Below, in pieces: positions 12,173 to 22,582 of a stretch of 64,000 bases of DNA. Made by a program: the position numbers and the translations under genes. The DNA is from Acheta domesticus (taxonomy: Eukaryota; Arthropoda; Insecta; Orthoptera; Gryllidae). Within the stretch, counting starts at the first letter, position 1, and every line of letters starts with the position of its first letter. The stretch is from the NCBI GenBank assembly GCA_031308135.1, contig JAHLJT010008756.1, positions 62,672,317 through 62,736,316 on the forward strand. Direction: 5' to 3'. The notes below the pieces were generated by a model. The model was not told where the DNA came from, made no database searches, and saw only the letters and a program-made list of their open reading frames with translations.

Positions 12173-12427
12173 TATACTGCGATTTTTGTAGGAAGAGCTC
12201 TCAAGATAACTCAAATCCCATCTTCGCGATGGAATATGTCACGGCATTTCGTATCATTCACAGTCGTTCCGCTAGATTTCGCACGATCGCGGCCGTATGA
12301 AGCAGTGCTTGCGATCATGCGACTTCTACCGGCAAGACCGAGAAAAGACGCGAAATGCCGTGACATATTCCATCGCGAAGATGGGATTTGAGTTATCTTG
12401 AGAGCTCTTCCTACAAAAATCGCAGTA

Positions 12428-12429
<2 letters not shown>
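12173..12429. mobile_element. Foldback MITE 2 (257-bp palindrome) nested in the SINE
   Basis: The left arm TATACTGCGATTTTTGTAGG is mirrored exactly by the right end CCTACAAAAATCGCAGTATA. Pairing continues through AAGAGCTCTCAAGATAACTC and GGAATATGTCACGGCATTTCG. Outer arms differ from the other two foldbacks, but the core is related. Flanks read ..GCATG-T before and GTGTGTG after, matching an empty SINE site and TA duplication. Confidence 0.85.

Positions 12430-12499
<70 letters not shown>
12430..12499. repeat. (TG)n microsatellite
   Basis: About 34 TG units, belonging to the internal TG block of the SINE family and expanded here relative to the other copies. Confidence 0.9.
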
Positions 12500-12506
<7 letters not shown>

Positions 12507-12789
12507 AGGGGTGGGGATCGGGCAAGGAAGAGGAAGGAAATATCACGCGTGGTCCGTGGCCCGTTTGTTAGGGTGCTGCTCTGGCATTCGACTGGTGTTG
12601 ATCGGAGAAACCACGGAAAACTACCGATCAGAGCAGCCGGCCGCTTGGATTCTCCTCCAGACAGCGACTGGATTCGACCTAGCTGAAAAGCTAGTATCGA
12701 AAATCCTGCCGCCGTCGGGACTCGAATCTAGGATATCCTGGTCAGAGGGACTCCAGTGACAACTGTTGTTGCCCTGAGCCATCTCTCCC

Positions 12790-12975
12790 GGTTACACATC
12801 GGCTTGCACAGGGTTTTGTTTCCCCTAAGCACGTATCTCCCACCAGCGATGCACCACCCCAGCCGGGACAAGCTCTCGCGACTGGTCTCGTGACATGTGT
12901 GGTTGTGTAGTGCATGTAAGTACGAGTGTGAGAGTAAGAGGTGAGGGTAGAATAAGGAAGAGGAAGGAAAGATCG
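12790..12975 (-). repeat. SINE family copy 6, partial
   Basis: Blocks TATCTCCCACCAGCGATGCACC, GGGACAAGCTCTCGCGACTGGTCTC, TGTGTAGTGCATGTAAG and AATAAGGAAGAGGAAGGAAAGATC follow copy 5 directly in the same orientation. The pair looks like a head-to-tail dimer or two adjacent insertions. Confidence 0.65.
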
Positions 12976-13482
12976 AAGGCTTCAATTTCTTTTCGTTAAA
13001 CTCTTTGAAAAGATAATGCTAAATGCACTGAAAAACATGATGTAAAATTCTATTCCATTCATTCGCAGAAGATTTTTTTTTCAGATCTCCCCCCCTCGAT
13101 TAGAGCCAAGTGCGCTGAAAAATATGATAGGAGTCCGATTTCCTTTAAAAGCTACAAACTTTCGAAAATTGCAAATTGTGATCTCCCGCGTTTCTTTTGC
13201 TGAAGCGAATGTTTCACGAGATGGCTAAAGACTCAGCAGGGTAGAAGTTGCAATATTATAAAATTACGTACCCTTTTCAAATGATGTGAGAAAAAATGCG
13301 CTATTGCAACAGCACTAGTTCTTGAATTCTTTGAAGTTCTGTGTTATGCTGGGCCACAAATACCCCGCTGTGTGGCACCGGGAGTTTGAGGGGTGGAGGC
13401 GGCTGGGGGTGGCGGAAATAGGCATGGGCGATGAGGGGGACGGCAGGGGCGGGGGCGACAGGGTTGGGTGTTGGGTGGGTAG
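12976..13482. other. No gene recognised; G-rich patch
   Basis: AT-rich to about 13340, then a strongly G-rich + strand patch (13375-13480) ending at the left end of a hAT-like element. The G-rich composition resumes on the far side at 14235, suggesting the element split one G-rich block. Confidence 0.45.
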
Positions 13483-14234
13483 GGATGGCATAAAAAATCA
13501 TGTTTTTAAAACTGGGATATTTTCGAGCACAAACATCGATATTATTCTCATCGATGTTTTTCTTTCGATGTTTTCTTCAGATCGATTTATTTGTTCAGAA
13601 ACATCGATGTCTTTCCAAAAAAATTCTCTGATATAAGAAACGTTTACAGTACGTTTTTGCCCTTTTTTCTGTGGATTGCTCGCAATCAGCAGCCATTGGC
13701 AACTTCACTAATGTCGATCTCCAGTCGTCACGAAAATTTTTTCTATTCGAAACCTTTCTCTATACAATTTTTGATAATTTTTTGACGTGATAATAGCGTT
13801 AAACTGCATTTTGAACCTTGGCTATACTTGGATTTAAACAGAACGTCACGTGGCGTAAATCAGCCTTTACGATGTCATGCAATTGCCAGGTTGAACGTCA
13901 CCATAGTGACGTCACTGTAGTAACGAGTAAGCTCCCGATTGAATGACTCCGTAACAGCTGACGATCTGTCAAATGAAGCTCTAAATAAATCGAAGTATAC
14001 TTAGAACACTGATTAGACCATTAAGACGAGTCAAATGTAAGCCAGAATATACGTTAAACTAATATTGACGTGCTATGTTTCAGATTAGAACCAGGTCATT
14101 TTATCGTCGATATGTTTCATCATATTTAAAACATCGATATTTTAAACATCGATGTTTTTTGTCGACGTTTTCATGGACATCGAAAAACTTTTGTTGATGT
14201 ATCGATATTTTACTAAAATTTACCATCACTAGCT
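13483..14234. mobile_element. hAT-like MITE with ATCGATGTTT subterminal repeats
   Basis: The left end TAGGGATGGCATAAAAAATC and the reverse complement of the right end, TAGTGATGGTAAATTTTAG, look like degenerate hAT-type inverted ends. Just inside both ends lie repeated ACATCGATGTTTT-like motifs (about 13533-13615 and 14105-14205), mostly absent from the middle. No transposase frame is visible in about 750 bp. An 8-bp target duplication could not be made out. Confidence 0.5.
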
Positions 14235-14370
14235 GTGGGCGGGAGAGGATGGCGGAGACAGGGGGTCGGGGGTCGGCGGAATGACCGGACCGGCTGTGTG
14301 GTCGGAGTCAGGGGCGGGGGCGGGAACGGCGACGAGGACGACTGCGCGCTGTCTGGGCCAAGTGACGCCG

Positions 14371-14405
<35 letters not shown>

Positions 14406-14560
14406 CGCACGCGTGGGCGAGCACCTAACGCTCGCGTTGTTTCGGGCGCCCACGGCTCGTCTCCCCGTGGGAGGCGGCTCGCTGCCACTCGTATTACAGT
14501 CCCTAGATACAGTAGCGCATTCCTTTGCGCCGTCGAATCCGCCATTTTATATCCAGTTGA
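14230..14560 (+). other. GC-rich, CpG-rich island with (GCC)11
   Basis: High GC and many CpG dinucleotides stand out from the AT-rich surroundings. (GCC)11 lies at 14371-14403. An ATCCGCCATTTT motif near 14537, resembling the YY1/Pho site ATGGCGG in reverse, lies at the end of the island. This could be a promoter or first exon of a nearby gene such as the downstream SLC7 transporter, but I cannot link them. All open frames here owe their length to the composition. Confidence 0.5.
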
Positions 14561-14562
14561 AC

Positions 14563-14796
14563 TATACTTCGGTTTCTGTCTTGGCGCACGGGGGGGGGGG
14601 TGTCAATAAAATGGAATATCTCACGGTATTTCGCATCGTTCTCTGTTATACCGCCAGGAGTCGCATGATCGCCAGCACTGCTCGATACACTCGCGACCAT
14701 GCGACTCCTAGTGGCACAACCGAGAACGACGCAAAATACCGTGAGATATTCCATTTTATTGACACACCCCCGTGCGCCAAGAAAGAAAAACCGAAG
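14563..14796. mobile_element. Foldback MITE 3 (about 234-bp palindrome)
   Basis: Left arm TATACTTCGGTTTCTGTC and the shared core (AAAATGGAATATCTCACGGT) pair with the right arm ending CAAGAAAGAAAAACCGAAG. The right terminus has lost the expected TATA (it reads GGATGT). Closest relative is the element at 8204-8439; both have G/C runs inside the arms. Confidence 0.8.
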
Positions 14797-14819
14797 GGAT
14801 GTCCGGTATTGAGGGTGAC

Positions 14820-15715
14820 TTAGAAACCAGCATTCTTCCAAAAAACAATGGAAATATATTTGAAACTCTCCACCGGTGCCAGCGCTAGGCATGGGCAGAT
14901 GGGGCGATCGCCCGGAGCCCCTCAAATCAAGAGGCCAGACGATCGGACTGATGGGAAAAAATTAGTAAAAAATGAAAAAGAAAATTAGAACTCGAGAAAA
15001 TCGTTATTGTAATTTTGTAAGTCGCGATACAGTAGTATTATATTTCATAAAATTTTCAATTAAATTTTTACCTTAAATAGTTTAATTGTAGTCATTACTT
15101 ATATGTACGGGTCAGGATTTTGATGACCTAAAACATCGCCAAAAATATCAATAAAATGCACTTAAAATGTTTGAAAAATGCCCTAAAAGCAAAGAAAAAT
15201 GACATATAAATGTGATCAAAACCAATTCGGATGAATATCTCAAGTATTTGGACAAGGTATGTTACTGTTATAATCGAGGTTTCCTCTATTCGTTTAATGA
15301 ACTCTCCTCTCAAACTTTTGGTTTGGACGGTTCTTTACCAGGAAATCTCTGTCTTTAGTTATCCCAAAATTGGCTGAAACGACAATGGCGCTGACATGTG
15401 TCACAGGAACCTTAGAAGTACTTACAACGGCTGACATTACGATTTCTGAGAGAAGAAATTGAATAGGCTACTCAGAAATTCTGTGGAGAACATTTGCTGC
15501 GTCTCGTAAATATTGTTTGAAGCAAGTACCATTAATATCTTATTAAAATCGAAGAAAACTGGCCAAAAGTGCAAAAGTTCATATTAGCAATGTGTATGTT
15601 CTCGTGCTCAATCAAAAATACCAGATTAAATAAGAGAGTTCGCACTCCTAATATTGAAAGCTCTTAGGTAAACCGAATCAAGAATCCCTGACCTCGTGCG
15701 CATAGGTCTGCACCC
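14820..15715. other. No gene recognised
   Basis: AT-rich. 15110-15160 resembles the left end of the repeat at 10900-11480. No supported exon. Confidence 0.4.
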
Positions 15716-15869
15716 TCCATGGGGCCAAAGCAGGCAACTGTTTCCCTCCAGGGAATAAAAGACGGTCGTTTGAATTGCTACCAGAGCTTCGTTACAGCAA
15801 AAGCCTTTCAGGCGAAACCCTCCTGCTCGGCGATGTCACGAACTGCAAACACTCGCTCTTCCTCGCGAG

Positions 15870-16275
15870 GAGCGGAGCAAGGACAGGGGCTGGAGCTGGC
15901 AGAGGGGATGGCGGTCTGGGAGATGGAGGGGAGTGTGCAGCAAGCGGCGGGACCGAGGTGGGTTGTGAAGCGGAGGGGATGTAGGGCGGAGGAGATGGCG
16001 GAGCGACGAGAAGGAGTGAAGGGGAAGGCGGGGGCGATAGGTAAGGCATGGCGGAGGGGGTGAGGGGCGTGGCGGAACGGTGCGGAGGGGAGTGGACGGA
16101 ATAGCGGGGGGTGGAGTGATGGTGAGGAGTGCGTGGAGGGCGGGAATATATGGTAGCGGGGCGATAGTGAGGTAGGAGCAGGAGTGGCGGATCGGAGGGA
16201 TAGAAGAGTGATGGTGTGGAGTGGGTGGAGGGCGGGAATATACGGTGGTGGGGTGGACAGGGTGGCGGGGAAGAC
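15870..16275. repeat. G-rich purine-biased tract with imperfect 92-bp repeat
   Basis: The + strand is almost entirely G/A/T with very few C. GTGATGGTG..GTGGAGGGCGGGAATATA occurs at 16116 and again at 16208, giving a period of 92. Many closely spaced G-runs could form quadruplexes. The proline/serine-rich frames on the minus strand are compositional. A short frame at 15775-15880 upstream has no recognisable family. Confidence 0.7.
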
Positions 16276-17270
16276 CGCTTCTGCAACCCTCCATTCGCAC
16301 CCCAATGAATTGCCTAGTGCTTGCCCTCCGGCCCGCTGGCGCTATCTGACTCCCGCGTGCCGCCCCATTAATAAAACATTGTTCTCCCGCCACGGAGCGA
16401 GCGTGTTTCTCGACGAAGATCCGAAGGCTGCAGTTTTTTTTTAAATAAAATGAATTTTAAAAGTTCTCGAAACCATTTAATGTTTCGAATCATACATATA
16501 AAACTGTAAATGTGAACAATAATTTTACATGATTTATTTGATTTTTTATCAAAAAACATTGAAAACTGTATGTGGCTTACAGACAATTGTGCACTGGGTA
16601 TACTGTTTGGAATTCTAGAATCCTTACTGAAACATTTTAATAACAAGAAAGTATTTCAACTTTAAACCATTAATGGATTAATTCTTAATTAAATTTGATT
16701 CTTATTAATAATAAACGCTCGACTTTTCACATCCTTGTATCATTGAATATTATTTACGTGAGCAGACGTCCCATCCAGTACGGACTAGATATTCACTGAA
16801 AATTTATTCCGTGAAAAACTAGTGGTGCTACAGCAGCAAATACTTTCCCGTATTATTGGAAGCAGCTACGTAGAATTGAAATATTGCACTTTCTGCCCTA
16901 CAGCATCTTAGCTATTATTTGAAAACGTCCAATTCAACCAAGAAGTTGTCAACCGTCAACCACGGTGTAAGATATATAGCCGCCTTTGGGGCAAATTTTC
17001 TGAAGCCAGTTTGAGGCTAGTTCCTTTCTTGTCCGTACTGTGCGTACGATCGGTCTGGGTCGCGGTGTAAGATACACATCTTAAGATGACATGACATCTT
17101 AAACTGTGGCTGTTACACATTACACGACCAATCACGACCTTGCCCAAACGAGGCCCAAAGATTGCAGCACTTATATGCGAGAACTGTGAGAACTAGTCTC
17201 ACATAAATTTTAAAAAAATACAAAAGTTTTGTAAATTTGTATTGGAAAAAGAAGTCTGATACCATATAAT
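16276..17270. other. No gene recognised
   Basis: Mostly AT-rich. 16812-16860 (ACTAGTGGTGCTACAGCAGC..ACTTTCCCGTATTA) shares a motif with 23015 and 35282, probably the end of a dispersed element. Confidence 0.4.
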
Positions 17271-17277
17271 CACAACA

Positions 17278-17388
17278 ATGACACGTAATTCACAGAAATT
17301 CACGATAGCGGAACGGAATTCAATTGTTGCGTTCCTGCATAGTCAATACTCCCTTAATGAGCTAGCAATTTTTATTTCCATTATTTGA
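17278..17388 (+). pseudogene. Possible transposase N-terminal helix-turn-helix fragment
   Basis: A frame of about 36 codons starts MTRNSQKFTIAERNSIVAFL and continues SQYSLNELA before a stop. The layout, a basic start followed by two helices with an L-x-E-x-A turn, resembles the HTH head of Tc1/mariner-like transposases. No DDE region follows. Short and weak. Confidence 0.25.
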
Positions 17389-17524
17389 AAAGAAATAATT
17401 TCTTTAAAGATTAATGTGTAAATGTATAACAAAAGATGGAATGTAAAAACGAACAAAGAAATAATATACAAAATTGCAAATTCTAATTTACGACGCATCC
17501 AGCTGCCCGAAGCGTAGTAAATTT

Positions 17525-18365
17525 ACAGCGGGCTATTATATTTGTCTCAAAATTATAGAAAAACTACTCGTATTTTGAAACAATTAAATATGGCCTTATT
17601 TGAAGATGTAGTTTTGATAAATACATTTAATTGAGAAAAAAATGTATTTTTAAAATTGTAGTTGTAAGAAAACAACGAAAACGAAGCGCAGTTAATTCCG
17701 AGCGGGCTATTACGTTTGTCAGGAAATTATAGAAAAACTACACACATTTTCAAAAAATTCAACATGACCTTATTTGAAGACCTGTTTTTGATTAACATAT
17801 TCCATTAAGAAAAACAATCGTATCTTCACAATTGTAATTATAGAGAGACGCCGAAAAAAATTCAAACTTTCAAAATTTTCGAAAATTCAGAGTTATCCGT
17901 GAAAATCGAACCTATGCCATGTTAATAAGTGTATTTTACTCCATTCATGCAAGAAATTTAAAGAAAAAATTTGGAGCCGTTTTTGAGAAAATGTTGAAAA
18001 TCCTCGGGGGGCTTCATATAAAGTACCCCCAAATTTTTAAGAATCTTTTTCAAAATCTCAAAGCTTTGACTAGAATTAGATCGACTACGGAATATCCGTT
18101 TTGGAAGAAATTGTAAGTATGGTTTAGGCGCTAGCAGTGTTCACAGATCGACAGACGGACGGACAGACGGACATTTTCCTTTCAATTGGGTTTTCGGTAT
18201 CAAGGACCTAGAAAACAAGGTTTCTGGCTACACCACGTGTTAGGGGATTTTTTTCTTAATTTAGCAATTGGTTTTATCCACTTATTCGTTTTCACGGCCC
18301 GGCAATTAATTTTTTTCCGCCGAAAATTGGCCACTTTTTCGCGCAGCATTACGTACCTATACTAT
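17525..18365 (+). repeat. Dispersed family G, copy 2
   Basis: Same block order as 7240-7850, with GACAGACGG motifs at 18150-18172. A block of about 80 bases starting GCGGGCTATTA is duplicated at 17528 and 17703 (period 175), so the family tolerates internal tandem repeats. The right part (TAATTTAGCAATTGGTTTTATCCAC..GCCCGGCAATTAATTTTTTTCCGCC) closely matches 36640-36715. Confidence 0.7.
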
Positions 18366-18534
18366 GTATATCACTCCGTGTATACGTACGTATACGGGAA
18401 AGTAAAAATCAGCCTACCTTTTTCGATAACAGTTACATCATTTACTAAAGCCATTGAATTACCCATTTACAAAATTTTACTTTAGAAAATACTATTGGCA
18501 TGACATCATATTTAAATAACTGCATTAACTTTAA

Positions 18535-18915
18535 TTGAAACTGCATCTGAGAGGCACACATGTTAAATTGTTTGAGCTAAACTTTCTCTCAGAAAAACAC
18601 TTCACCCGACATGGTCTTCACCTGAACCTTGTCGGAAAACATGCACTCGGTAGTGAGCTTGCAAAACACATCATTTCACAAACTTGGCAGTGTCCTGCCC
18701 AAGACCCATCCCCACCCACATCTCCTAGTTCTCTTCCATTCTCTGGAACCTCTTTGGACCCAATTACCTTATCCCCTGAACCTAATCCGTGTATTACCTC
18801 TCCCACTATTCATTCCTCTACATCTGTCACCCCTCCTTCCTCACCTCTTGTCACTGCTGGGACACGGTACTTCCTTCGACCACGCACTCGAGGTAAAAAT
18901 GAAATAAATAAATAG
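18535..18915 (+). pseudogene. LINE ORF1 fragment with esterase-like C-terminal motif
   Basis: An open frame of 126 codons ends at TAG 18913-18915, just upstream of LINE ORF2. Near residue 22 it contains FTRHGLHLNLVGKHAL. This matches the D/xxH-LN-GK block near the catalytic His of SGNH/GDSL hydrolase domains found in ORF1 of some CR1/L2-type LINEs. The Pro/Ser/Thr-rich tail is typical of such ORF1 ends. The rest of the hydrolase is missing; sequence upstream of 18480 is not LINE-like, so the element is 5' truncated. Confidence 0.55.
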
Positions 18916-18957
18916 CAACTACAGTCAGATGCAGCAGAAAAACATCCGTGTAGGTAC

Positions 18958-21667
18958 ATGCAAAAGATTCGAATAATGCATCATAATGTGCAATCTCTTT
19001 CAAATAAAATTGAATTTATCGAGGCAGCATTACAATGTGATCTAAGACAAATAGATGTTTTTTGTTGTACAGAACATTGGTTGTCTCAAAATGATATAAA
19101 CACACTCCAAATTCCTAGCTTTTACCTTGCAGGATCGTACTGTAGAGCGAGGGAATCAGATAAGGGCCCTGCTTACGGAGGTTCGTGTATTTACATAAGA
19201 AATTATATTGATTCTACCTTCTTGTCAGAATTCAATTTATATGCAGTTGAAAAAGTTTTTGAAACAACAGTAGTACATCTTACTACGCTCAAAATTATCT
19301 TACTTTGCATTTACAGACCTCAAACAATGCGAGCTTCAGATTATTTCACTTTCTTGGAAAATCTAGAGATAATTCTGAACAAAATTAGTAAACTCTCTTT
19401 TAAATCCATAGTTGTATGGATCATATGTGGAGATTTCAATATTGATTTTCTGAGCGAATCCCACGAAAAAGAGAAGTTTCTCAATTTACTTCATTCTTTT
19501 AATTTAGACATTACAGTGAATGTACCTACACGGAATACGCTTAAATCACAAAAAGCATTAGATCAAATTATAATTAACAAAACCACAACTACATATGAAA
19601 TAATAACGAATAATCTAGGATACAGTGACCACGATGCACAAATTCTTACAATTACTAAAAACATAAACACTGACACAATAAATAATACACGCATGTGCAG
19701 AGCATTCACTAAAGTTAATATAAAATTATTTACGGACTTCTTGATGAAGGAATCATGTGACGCAGTTTATAACGCTGTTGACACAAATGAAAAATATAAT
19801 TTATTTTTCTCCAAGCTTTCAATTCATTTTAACGCGTGCTTTCCTCTTAAAAATAGAAAATTAAACATTTCAAGCAAAAGTAATACTTGGATCACACAAG
19901 AAATTAGAACATCGTGTAAAAATAAACGTACGCTTTACTTTATTTCTAAACATCATAACGTATCACCCGGTTTCCATATATACTTCCGAGAATATAAAAG
20001 AATTTTAAGAAAAGTAATAGTTCAGGCAAAAATAATGAAAAATAGTCAGGACATTTTGAGCGCTAGTAACAAAACTAAAGCAATGTGGGATATCGTAAAA
20101 AATACAACCACATCATCTCGATACCTTGTAGAGAATGTTATTTTAAAGGATAATGAAAGAGAAACGAGTAATCCGGAAAAAGTTGCCAATCTCTTCAACA
20201 AACACTTTTCTATAATTGCGTCTGATCTCACGAAGGGACTAAAATCACAAAATTCAACATTTTACACTTCCCAAAAAATTTCAGGTACGATGTTTATTTC
20301 CGAAACTTCTCCCAACGAAATCCTCAGAATAGTCAGTAAACTAAAAAATAAATATTTATCTGGTTTAGATGAATTTCCGGATTGTATATTAAAAACTTGT
20401 GCACCTGCCTTTATACATCCGTTAACTCACATTTTCAATGCTTCTTTATGTACAGGAATATTTCCAGATAATTTCAAAACAGCAAAAATTAAGCCACTTT
20501 TAAAAAAGGGAACAAAAATGATATTCAAAATTACCAGCCAATTTCTCTTTTGTCAGTTTTCTCAAAAATATTAGAAAGGCTTTTCTACTTACGAATGGAA
20601 ACTTTTCTCAGTAAAAACAGAGCGTTTTCAGACTCGCAACACGGTTTTAGAAAATCAAAATCTACGGAAACTGCCATTTTTTCTTTACTCAAAGATGTTG
20701 CTTCATCAGTAGACCAAAATAAAATACCCATTGGAATATTCTTAGATCTCTCGAAAGCTTTTGACGTTATTGACCATAAGATCTTGCTCTCAAAATTACC
20801 TTCGTATGGAATTCGTGGTATTGCCCTAGATTGGATAACGTCTTACCTTAAACATCGGACTCAAAGAGTAGAAATACCATACTGGCAGGAAAGGACATTA
20901 CATACTTATATTTACAATTCTTTGCCAATTGAGCATGGGGTCCCGCAAGGTTCGATCTTAGGTCCTATTCTCTTTCTGTTATTTGTAAACGATATGCCCT
21001 CGTCTATTAAAAATGGGAAGAACGGTTCTGTTTGCTGATGACACGAATGTTCTTTGCAAAAAAGAAGCAGTAAATAGTACAATTTCAGAAGTTTCAAATT
21101 GGTTTAATAGTAACAAATTAATTGTTAACAAAAGAAAAACTGTTTCAATGCATCTCAAATCGGAAATCGCATGTTCCATTGAAAATGAACAATATGCAAT
21201 TAGCTGATGTTGAGGCAACAAAATTTTTAGGTCTTTCAATTCAATCAAACCTCAAATGGAATGTACATATAACAGAATTAAACACTAAATTAAGTTCATT
21301 ATGCTACGCATTCAGAATTCTTTCAAATTCTGTCAGCCTTCATGCAGCTCGTTGCGTTTATTTTGCAAATGTACATTCCCGCCTGAGATATGGCATAATA
21401 TTCTGGGGAAGCTCATCCTGTGGTATTCAGACCTTCAGATTGCAAAAGAAAATTATTCGAATAATGAAAAAATGCCTTCCACGTGATTCCTGCAAGCCTC
21501 TTTTCATTGAGGTGGGAATCTTACCATTGCCTTGTCTATTTATTTACGAATCTGTAATATTTGTCAAAAATGACCTACTTAACGGAGGGAACATATTTTC
21601 ATGCAATATTGATATTTATAATTACAACACACGCCGTAGAAATCACGTGCATCAAGTGTCAGTATGA
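18958..21667 (+). pseudogene. LINE ORF2 relic: endonuclease plus reverse transcriptase
   Basis: The first frame (18958-20574, 538 codons) has an apurinic endonuclease-like N-terminus: HHNVQSLSNK, CCTEHWLS, ICGDFNIDF, then YSDHDAQIL. RT begins with NKYLSGLDEFPDCILK. A frameshift near 20520-20570 moves to the frame carrying GFRKSKSTETAIF, IFLDLSKAFDVIDHKIL and HGVPQGSILGPILFLLF. A second shift near 21010-21035 leads to LFADDTNVL, the polymerase active-site motif. A third near 21180-21205 leads to ATKFLGLSIQSNLKWNVHI and the C-terminal part ending TGA 21665-21667. This is a Jockey/CR1/L2-like non-LTR element, three frameshifts from intact and therefore not autonomous. Confidence 0.9.
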
Positions 21668-21944
21668 ACAGCTCAGTACAAGAAATCAACATACAATACT
21701 TGTACGTTACTATACAACGCATTGCCAGATGACATAAAACAATTAAAGTCGGTACACAAATTTAAGTTTAAAGTAAAATCTTTTCTGCTGCAAAACTGTT
21801 TCTATACAATTAGAGACTATACTGATCGTGAAAAAGAAAACTAATGTTTAATGTAACAGAACAAAGATATATAATGAATTAGTTTACGTTTGCATTGTAT
21901 ACATTTAAAAAAAAATATTTAATACACCTGTAACAAGTAATGTA

Positions 21945-22070
21945 CTTCAGCTTCCGGGTCAATGACCCCCATCTCGATCAGGTTTTTGTCCAGTTTCCCT
22001 GATCCATTGAGCAAATGCTGAGATGGCCCCTTGTTTTGCTTCTGGACGTAAATGTAGCTTCACTGTGCGC
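21945..22070 (+). repeat. LINE-associated 3' module, also at 42822-42955
   Basis: About 125 bases with TGACCCCCATCTCGATCAGG, CCAGTTTCCCTGATCC, GAGCAAATGCTGAGATGGCC and ACGTAAATGTAGCT, in the same order as at 42822-42955. It lies just after ORF2 and its AT-rich trailer, so it is probably the conserved 3'UTR of this LINE or an inserted SINE that uses it. Confidence 0.55.
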
Positions 22071-22290
22071 ACGTTTTGTTGAGCACTCCTTTTGCTTGTA
22101 GTTCATTTACAGTTGAAATTGATTTTCTGTAACTCGGGAAAAAACATTTTTCAAATATGTTTATTTTTCTAAGATAATTATTTTCTAAATTCATTTTTTC
22201 GTTTGTTTTTTTTATTCTGGCCCTCAAGAAAATGTGCGCAGATGAATTTCTTTCCCCACACGTCATATTCAGTTTTTACTGTTTTTTGAC
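22065..22290 (+). repeat. Second copy of the 4480-5125 repeat (partial)
   Basis: Shares GCACGTTTTGTTGAGC and ATTCTGGCCCTCAAGAAAATGTG..CACACGTCAT with 4828-5120, in the same orientation. No coding potential. Confidence 0.45.
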
Positions 22291-22582
22291 AAATAATATG
22301 ACTTCTGTTATTTATTAAAGGACTTTTTTAGATTTGTCCAATTTTGTCTTTGCAAAGAATGATTAGCAAACTTGTGTTCGACTTTTTCCGTGACGCTTAA
22401 GGATGTGCTCGCAACCACGACTAAATGATTTCTCAAATGCGATAACTACCAGGTAGCTTCCAATATGCTCACGACCGCGACCAAAATCCTTCTGCCATAA
22501 TTACGGCTTCGATAAAACATGTCACCGTATTCGTTTGTCTTCTAACTTTCTGTAAGTCATTTTGCCATTGACTAAAACCAGG

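Larger units (their letters stand above)
11935..12790 (-). repeat. SINE family copy 5, split by a foldback MITE
   Basis: The SINE runs from 11935 to 12172, is interrupted by the palindrome at 12173-12429, and resumes with the TG microsatellite and remaining blocks from 12430 to 12790. The minus-strand head at about 12700-12790 has box A-like TGGCTCAGGGCAAC and box B-like AGATTCGAGTCCC, the clearest pol III promoter pair in the family. This gives the family a tRNA origin and sets its direction. Confidence 0.75.

Noticed and set aside
14281..14823. 180-codon frame with poly-Ala as an SLC7 first exon
   Set aside because: The frame is made by the GCC repeat and then runs into a foldback MITE; nothing resembles a transporter N-terminus.
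8203..14925. Similar open frames on both strands sharing FLSWRTGG-like peptides
   Set aside because: They lie inside palindromic MITEs, where each strand gives almost the same translation. Not genes.
15719..16063. Coding exon in a GC-rich frame
   Set aside because: Two frames are open through composition; no splice sites or motifs, and it merges into the G-rich tract.
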